NCBI RefSeq assembly: GCF_000696095.1 | Contig: NZ_BAYX01000016.1 | Span: 57,402-121,401, forward strand | From: Rhizobium rhizogenes NBRC 13257 | GTDB taxonomy: Bacteria; Pseudomonadota; Alphaproteobacteria; Rhizobiales; Rhizobiaceae | Reading direction: 5' to 3' | DNA: 64,000 nucleotides | Shown here: one piece after another, positions 52,907-61,900 of the stretch | How positions within the stretch are numbered: position 1 is the first letter of the stretch | Layout of the letters: the number at the start of each line of letters is the position of its first letter | The notes under the pieces: generated by a model | The model's database searches: none | The model's input: only the letters and a program-made list of their open reading frames with translations | What the model was told of the DNA's origin: nothing | Translations under genes and position numbers: made by a program

Positions 52907-55900
52907 ATGACGCTGAACTTCAGTGCTTCGAATGCCGAGAGGCAAATATGCGAAAGAGCTGCCGAGATATTCGGAACACCCGACCCGTTGGGAGATTACA
53001 ACTTTCTCGAGGTCGGTGGCGACTCCCTTACGGCATCGCGATTGGTGGCGTGGATATGCGAACGATTTCACGTAGACTTCGAGGTGGTGTGGGAACAACT
53101 GGTTGAGGCAGATACCATCCGGCAATTTGCGCAAAGCGTCAAAGTCCCGCAGATCACCTCGATGGCGGTGCAGGCGGAGGTACGGGAGGATGAGAGTGAT
53201 GCGCTTTCCTATGCGCAAAAAAGAATATGGTTCGCTGAGGCCTTTGAGCCGAACACCAGAGCCTATCATATTGTCACAATTTATCGCCTGAATGGGCAGT
53301 TCAATTTTGCCGTTTTCCGTGATGCTGTCCGGGCCATACTGCACGATCATGCGGCGCTTCGTACTGTTGTTGCTGCACGAGATGGTGAGGCCGTCCAGTC
53401 GTTCGATTCAGCGGCACCTTTGATTGATGAGCCTCTCGATCTTTGTTCGTCGTCGTTTGAAAGCAGTGAGGCGTGGATTGATGCTGTTAGTCGCCAGGAC
53501 TTTGTTCTAGAGGGCGGTCCTCTTTTTGATTTTGCAGCACTAAGGATCGACAGCTTGACGCATGTTGTCGTGTTCAGGTTTCATCACCTGATCGCTGATG
53601 GCTGGTCGGTTCGTGTCTTCTTTGAAGAGTTGGTGCGCAGGTACAACGAACGTGACGTAGCTGAGAAAAGGGACGAGTTCTCAAGGGCGTCATACAGCGA
53701 TTTTGTCGTGTCTGAGGAAAAGGACCTTTCTCCGGCTTATCTTACTGACGCGACTCGATATTGGGCGGGTCAACTCGCAGGCATCCCCGCTGATTTCAAA
53801 ATATTCCCGGGGCGCCCCGATTCCACGAACGGTTTTACGACTGCTACAAGAAGCCTGAGTCTTGAAAATCAGGTTAGCACGGCGTTGCGCGACATTGCGC
53901 GGCAGGACAAAACTACACTTTATGCGATCATCTTGGCATTATTTTCGATCATAGCAATGCGGTTTTCCGGTGCTTCGGATCTGGTTGTCGGAACACCGGC
54001 CGCCAACCGGAGAAGGGCTGACTTTGACAGTGTTATCGGTTGCTTTATCAATATCCTGCCGGTTCGGCTACGCAACATTGTCAACAAGACATTTCGTGAT
54101 GTTGTCGGCGAGGTCAGTGAACAGCTGTCGCGCGCGCTAAAGCATCAAGCCTTCCCGTTTCAAAAAATTGTTGAAGCCGTGAATCCCGAACGGCGGGCCG
54201 GCCGTAATCCGGTCTTTCAGGTCATGGTCAACGCGCAGGATGCGGGCCTCGCGGATTTACATCTTTCAGACCTTGAAATTGTGGAAATTCCAAATCCGAA
54301 TGCAGACGCCAAGGTCGACCTTGGTCTCTATCTGTGGACGAGTGACCCTTCAATTCGAGTTCGCTTCGAATATCGCACGGACGTTTACTCAGCGGATCAA
54401 GTCGCACTCTTGGCTGACGCTTTCGAGACGCTTGTGCGCGGGGTCATCGCGTTTCCTGAAACGCCAGTGAATGCCCTCGGCCTTCTTTCTTCGTCTGTTC
54501 AGAGTAATATCGAGACGGTTGGCAGGATGGCGGAGCCTGCCGTTTTCTCCGAAGAGCGTTTGGACACGCTTTTCGAGAAGACGTGTGAGAGATACGGCCA
54601 CTCTATTGCCGTGAGAACAAGTTCGCAGGCGGTCAACTATGAACAGCTTGGGACCGAAGTGGAGCGGCTATGCAGTCATTTCAAGCAATTGGGCGTTGGC
54701 CATGGGGATATCTGTGGCGTTTATTTAGGACGCTCCATCGACCTTGTTGCCGTAATACTGGCAATCTGGAAGACTGGAGCCGTTTATCTCCCCCTCGATA
54801 CTGATTACCCACCGAGCCGGATCGAGCGCATGATGGATGATGCTGCATGCCAGATCGTCATCACAGATGACACCTACTGCGCGACATGTCCGAGTTCGAA
54901 GGTTCGCAGAATAAACGTTTCAAAGTTGAAAGAGATGTCTGATATTGCGCCCCCGAATGAGGACGCGCCTACTCGACTGAGTTCAGACCTTGCGTATATT
55001 CTATTCACTTCGGGATCCACGGGGCGACCAAAGGGGGTGATGGTCGAGCACCGAAACGCGGTCAACTATTTTCGCTACATCGTGGAAGAACGGGGTGTCG
55101 GGCCAGGAGATGTGGTCCTTCAGATCCCGCCGATATCATTTGATCCATCCATACGAGACATCGTAGGGGCGATGGTCGCAGGGGCAGAATTACGGTTTTT
55201 GAACCAGGCCGAGGCAAAGGACCCTGCCGCGATTTGTCGGGAGCTGGAAAATGGTGTGACGGCAATTTTAAGCATTACCCCCTCCCTCCTAGGCGCGGTC
55301 GTCGACTCTGTTGATGGTACCCTGTCATGTCCTGATCTACGAACAATCGGGATATCGGGGGAGGTCTTGCAGGTTGACCTGGTTAAGCGTTTGAGAAAGC
55401 GTTTTGGAGAACACTTCGATATTGTCAATCAGTACGGCCCCACGGAGTCGACGATGACTTGCGCGGCTTATGTGGTTCCCAAAGATGTTGCGTCAGGACC
55501 ACTACCCATTGGTCGACCTCACAAGGGGTACAAAGCCTACATTCTCAATGAGGCCGGCCAGCTATGTCCATTTGGAGTGGTTGGCGACCTTTACCTTGGC
55601 GGGCTTGGGGTATCGCGCGGATATGTGGGTCGGCCTGATCTGACTGCAGACCGATTCGTCCCGAATCCTTTTAGTATTGGAGAGCGGTTTTATCGCACCG
55701 GCGATCGGTGCATGTGGAATACGGACGGAACGATTGTCTTTCTTGGGCGGATCGACCATCAGGTCAAGCTTCGCGGGTTCCGGATCGAGCTTGGCGAGAT
55801 CGAGGCTGCGCTTCTTGAGCACCCTGGTGTGCGGCAGTCTGTGGTGATCCTGCGTGAGGACAATCCGGGCGACCGGCGTCTGGTGGGATATGTCGTGAGT

Positions 55901-58900
55901 GGCGATAACACGGCTGATGATATGGCTGCGCTCCGGGAGCACCTGAAGGCGCGGTTGCCGGATTACATGGTGCCTTCTTCTCTGGTCACGCTCGATGAGT
56001 TGCCGCTGACGCCAAATGGCAAGACAGACCGCAAGGCACTGCCGCAGCCCGACGGTGCACTCATGCACGCGGGTGAGCGAGTTGCGCCGACGACGCCGAT
56101 GCAGGATGTACTGCTCGCGATCTGGCAGGATGTACTGCAGATCGAGGGCATTGGGATGACCGACAGCTTCTTTGATCTTGGTGGCCATTCGCTTCTGGCG
56201 ATCCAGATCATTAGTCGTGTTCGCGCGGCATTCGACGTTGATCTGCCGATCCGCGCGCTCTTCGAGCATCCCACGATCGCTGCACTCGAAGGTCAAATTG
56301 GCAGAGCACGCCGACAGGAAACAGGGCATATCCTGCCGCCCTTGGAAGCACAGCCGCGTCCTGATCGGGTACCTGCTTCCTTTGCGCAGGAGCGACTTTG
56401 GATTCTCGATCAGATCAACGCCGTTGGTTCGGCTTATAACATGGTGCTGCCGGTGCGGCTGAGCGGCCCCCTCGACCTTTCTGCCCTGACGGGTGCTGTC
56501 CATGCCCTCGTGAATCGGCATGAAAGTCTTCGGACGCGGATAGAAACCTGTGATGGAGTTCCGGTCCAGGTCATAGACCCTCCCCCCACGACGGTAGATC
56601 TTGACATTGAACGGCTTTCGCAGAACAGCGAGAATCTGGTCCGCCGGCATATCCTTGCAGAGGCCAGTCGTCCCTTCGACCTTGCGACCGGTCCGCTCGT
56701 GCGTTTCAAGGTTTTTGCGTTGTCGGACACGGTTCATGTCCTGACGCTCGTCATGCATCATATCGTGTCAGACGGCTGGTCGACCGAAGTATTGTTCAAT
56801 GAGTTGGGGCAGCTTTACGATGCCCTTGCGCAGGACAAGAAGCCCCAGCTGAGCGAACCAAAGCTTCACTATGCGGACCATACAATCTGGCAGCGCAGCT
56901 GGTTGCACGGGAAACTACTTGAGGATCAGTTGAGCTACTGGGCCGGACGTTTGGCGAATGGGCCTCCAGTGCTGGATCTTCCAACGGATCATCCCCGCCC
57001 CGCCGTGCAATCGTATGCCGGAGCCGTGCATCGGTTCGCTTTGGCGCCGGAACTCCTCAAACACCTGCAGTCCCTCGCGCGCCAGGAAAGTGTTACCGAG
57101 TTTATGGTCTTTGTCGCTGCGTTCGGCGTTATCCTGTCGCGATGGTCGAATGCGCCCGAGGTGGTGGTCGGAACACCTGTCGCGGGCCGAACGGATTCGA
57201 AGAGCGAGAGTCTCGTCGGCTTGTTCGTCAACACTCTGGCTTTGCGCATCGATTCGTCGGGTGATCCGGAGTTCCGGAGCGTATTGCATCGCGTACGCCA
57301 GATGTGTCTTGAAGCATATATGCATCAGGATGTGCCATTCGAGCGCATTGTTCAACATCTTCAGCCTGCACGGGATATGAGCCGGCATCCGGTCTTTCAA
57401 GTGATGCTTGCCATGCATAGCGTGGCCGAAGGAGAGCGGCAGTGCGCGGGCCTTGATCTGCAGCGCATGGATGTCGATCTCGGCAATGCGAAGTTCGACC
57501 TTTCTCTTCATTTGCTGAAGCGTGGCTCTCATCTTGAGGGCAAGATTGAATACGCCACGGATCTCTTTGATGATGCGACGATTGTGCGGCTGGCCGAGCA
57601 GTTGCTTGTGTTCCTGGAAGAGGCGACGGCTGCGCCTGACCGAAGGTTGTCGGAACTGTCGCGGCTTCCGGAGCGTGAGATTGCGCTTCTGGACAGCTGG
57701 AATGAAACTGCCGGCCCTCCACCCGCAGAGGCCGCCCTGCATCACATGTTCGAAGCTCAGGCTCTAAAGCATCCCGACAAGATTGCGGTGAAGACGCATA
57801 GCGCATGCCTGACATATTGCGATATGAACGCTGCCGCCAACAGACTAGCTCGACTTCTCCGGAACTTTGGGGTGGATCAGGAGGTCCGTGTCGGCGTCAT
57901 TGCTTCCAGGCGCCTCTCCTTCGTAATCGCTCAACTCGCAGTTTTAAAAGCGCGCGGTATGTTTGTGCCGCTCGACCTGACTGTTCCGTTTGAAAGAACG
58001 CGATACATTCTTGATGATGCCAAGGTCAACATCGTAGTTGGCGATAAGGACGATCTGGAAAATTTCAAAGGCATAATAAACCATCTGGTGCCTTTAGAGA
58101 TCAGTCCAAGGGCGGCTTCGGACGCAGAAAACCTAGACCTGTCCAGTGAGCCGTCTGCCGGCGCTTATATTATTTATACATCGGGGTCGACAGGCAAGCC
58201 CAAGGGCGTGATCGTCGAACATCAGAGTATCATAGCATTATTGTCTGAGACGAAAAGACGCTTTGCGCCCACGCCAGCAGATGTTTGGACGATTTTTCAT
58301 TCCTTTGCCTTCGATTTCTCGGTTTTCGAACTATGGGGTGCGCTTGCGACTGGGGGCAAAGCGGTTATTGTTTCTTACAAGACATCCAGATCACCGACTG
58401 AGTTCATTGATCTGTTGGTAGCAGAGAGGGTGACTATTCTTTCGCAGACCCCTTCGGCATTCTACAGATTGTTGGACTTCATAGAGATTGGGGATGAGCG
58501 GCTAAAACGTACGAAGCTCAGAACCATTGTTTTCGGGGGCGAAGAGCTGGAATTTTCCCGCTTGGGTAAATGGTACACATACTTCGGTGGCTATTCTCCG
58601 GCAATGGTGAATATGTACGGAATTACCGAGATCACTGTGCATGGTACGTATCATCGTATCGCCGTCAATGATCTTGCCCCTCCTCTTTTAAGCAAGGTTG
58701 GCAAGCCGTTATCGTATCTAAAGTTCCACATCCTCGACCGTTATTTAAACCGTGTTCCGATAGGAGTGCCCGGTCAAATTTATGTCGCGGGTGCTGGTTT
58801 GGCGCGAGGCTATATCAATCGGCCCGATCAGACCGCGGACCGGTTTGTCCCGGACCCGTTCGGTCCGCCTGGCAGCCGGATGTACAAGACGGGTGATCTC

Positions 58901-61900
58901 GGCCGCATGTTGCCCGACGGAACGATTGTCTTTCTTGGGCGGATCGACCATCAGGTCAAGCTTCGCGGGTTCCGGATCGAGCTTGGCGAGATCGAGGCTG
59001 CGCTTCTTGAGCACCCTGGTGTGCGGCAGTCTGTGGTGATCCTGCGTGAGGACAATCCGGGCGACCGGCGTCTGGTGGGATATGTCGTGAGTGGCGATAA
59101 CACGGCTGATGATATGGCTGCGCTCCGGGAGCACCTGAAGGCGCGGTTGCCGGATTACATGGTGCCTTCTTCTCTGGTCACGCTCGATGAGTTGCCGCTG
59201 ACGCCAAATGGCAAGACAGACCGCAAGGCACTGCCGCAGCCCGACGGTGCACTCATGCACGCGGGTGAGCGAGTTGCGCCGACGACGCCGATGCAGGATG
59301 TACTGCTCGCGATCTGGCAGGATGTACTGCAGATCGAGGGCATTGGGATGACCGACAGCTTCTTTGATCTTGGTGGCCATTCGCTTCTGGCGATCCAGAT
59401 CATTAGTCGTGTTCGCGCGGCATTCGACGTTGATCTGCCGATCCGCGCGCTCTTCGAGCATCCCACGATCGCTGCACTCGAAGGTCAAATCATTGTCGCA
59501 CCTAAAATAGGGCTGGAACCGGTTGGTTCGCTGCCTCACATGCCAGCGTCGCTCTCGTTTGCACAAAGCCGACTATGGTTCTTGCACAAACTCCTTGGAC
59601 GCAGTGAAGTCTACAATATTCCAGTCGCAATACATTTGCATGAGAGTATTGACGTTGCGATAATGAGAGCCGCATTTTTGGATGTGCTGAATAGACATGA
59701 TATCTTGCGGAGCATCTTTGTCCTGGAAGATGAGGAGGCTGTGCAGAAGATATTCGACCTTGATCAGGCTACCCCTGCCATCGGACATTTTGTGCTCAAG
59801 GAAAATACGGCCGAGGCCATAATAAATGGTCTCAAGCGGTATGAGTTCGACATTTCAAACGAAATACCGATTAAATTGGACATCATTGAAGTGTCTCCAA
59901 ACCACTTCATTCTCGTTATCGTTTGTCATCATATTGTTTCAGATGGTAATTCTATTTCCCTGATAGTGAGGGATCTATTCGATGCTTACGACGCCCGGGG
60001 GAGGGGGGAAAGCCCTTTCAACGCGCCCCTCCCGACGCAATATGCTGACTTTGCGCGGATACAGCGCAGACTGCTGGGTGATCCTGTAGCGCCTTCGCGT
60101 GTGCTGGAGACGCAACTTGAGTTTTGGCGCGCTACCCTGCGCGGCATACCTGGACATCTGGAATTGCCGGTCGATCGTCCAAGGCCAGTCGTTGCAACAA
60201 ACAAAGGTAGAGTATACTCGTTTCAAATACCCGGGGAGACTCACCGACGACTGCGAAAGGTGTGTGCAAATCACCGCGCCAGTGTCTTCATGGGGCTGCA
60301 GGCAAGCCTTGCGGTATTACTTACATCATTTGGCGGCGGCGACGATATCGTTTTCGGTAGCCCGCTAAACGATCGTAAGGGCAAAAATCTGGATGATGTG
60401 GTGGGTCTGTTTGTCAACACGATTGTGTTACGCACAAAAACGGACGGGAATCCATCATTCGACGAGTTAGTCGGCCGGGTAAGGACTTGCAACTTAACGG
60501 CGTATGAAAATAGCGATCTGCCGTTCGAATATCTGGTCACAACCCTGAAGCCCGAACGATCACTTTCTCACCATCCAATCTTTCAGGTAATGATTGCCTA
60601 TCAGGGAGAGGTCAACTTGAATCCGCAGCGTCGTGCGACAATTGCCCAAGCGGCATTTCTGAGCACGGACACGGCAAAATTCGATCTTTCGTTCGTTTTT
60701 CAAGAGGTAGACGACGGAGATAAATCTACCTCTCATCTTGAGGGCAAGATTGAATACGCCACGGATCTCTTTGATGATGCGACGATTGTGCGGCTGGCCG
60801 AGCAGTTGCTTGTGTTCCTGGAAGAGGCGACGGCTGCGCCTGACCGAAGGTTGTCGGAACTGTCGCGGCTTCCGGAGCGTGAGATTGCGCTTCTGGACAG
60901 CTGGAATGAAACTGCCGGCCCTCCACCCGCAGAGGCCGCCCTGCATCACATGTTCGAAGCTCAGGCTCTAAAGCATCCCGACAAGATTGCGGTCACCTAT
61001 GGTGCAAGCTCGTATCTTTATCATGATCTCGATCAGCGCGCCAACCGTCTTGCTTTCTATTTAAGAAGGGCCGGTATCGGCGCTGATGCTGTCGTGGCGA
61101 TATACCTTGAGCGGTCGTTGGAGATGATGGTTGCGCTTCTTGGCGTGCTCAAGGCTGGCGCCGCCTATCTGCCATTGGATCCAAGAGACCCTGAGGATCG
61201 GCGTGCTTATATGTTGCAGGACGCGCGTGCTTCTTTTGTCCTGACGCAACGTGCATTGTATGCTTCGATGCCGGCGGATGCGCCACGAGTGCTGGTGATG
61301 GATGAAGACTGGCCGCTGATCGCGCCCGAACTGGGTGAGCGTGAGCAGCGTGGTGTGGTGGCGGCCGATTTGGCCTACGTCCTCTATACGTCCGGATCGA
61401 CAGGTCGGCCGAAAGGTGTGGGTGTTACCCACGCAAGCGTTTGTGCTGCGATCGATCATTTCTCTGATGTTTTGCGCCTCGGCGAGGAGGATACGGTTCC
61501 TGCGATCACGCGCCTGTCGTTCGACATCTCCGTTCTGGAACTGTTGATGCCGATTTGCAAAGGGTCGAGCATTAAACTCTTCCCGGCCGACGCCGGTGTG
61601 GATGCACAGGCGTTGGCGCAGCATCTCGCGGCGGTTGATGGGCCATTGGTCATTCAGTCGACGCCGCCGCTCTGGAGCCAGATCGTTAGAACTGATCACT
61701 GGCCTGCTATCGCTTCCAGAAGCCGCATTCTGTGCGGCGGCGATGCACTTGATGCGGAGCTTGCCAGAGAGCTTTTGGATGCCCAGCGCGCGCTGAATGT
61801 TTACGGCCCAACGGAGGCGACAATCTGGTCTTCAGAGTGGCCGATCTCGGTTCAGGGCATCGCTAAAACTCCAATCGGAAAGCCTATCCGTAACACGCGG

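Noticed and set aside
55562..56761. Long open frames antisense to the NRPS, some repeated in identical form (also 58745-59566 and 61922-62446)
   Set aside because: They recur only because the NRPS DNA itself is repeated. They show no protein-family features and no ribosome-binding sites.
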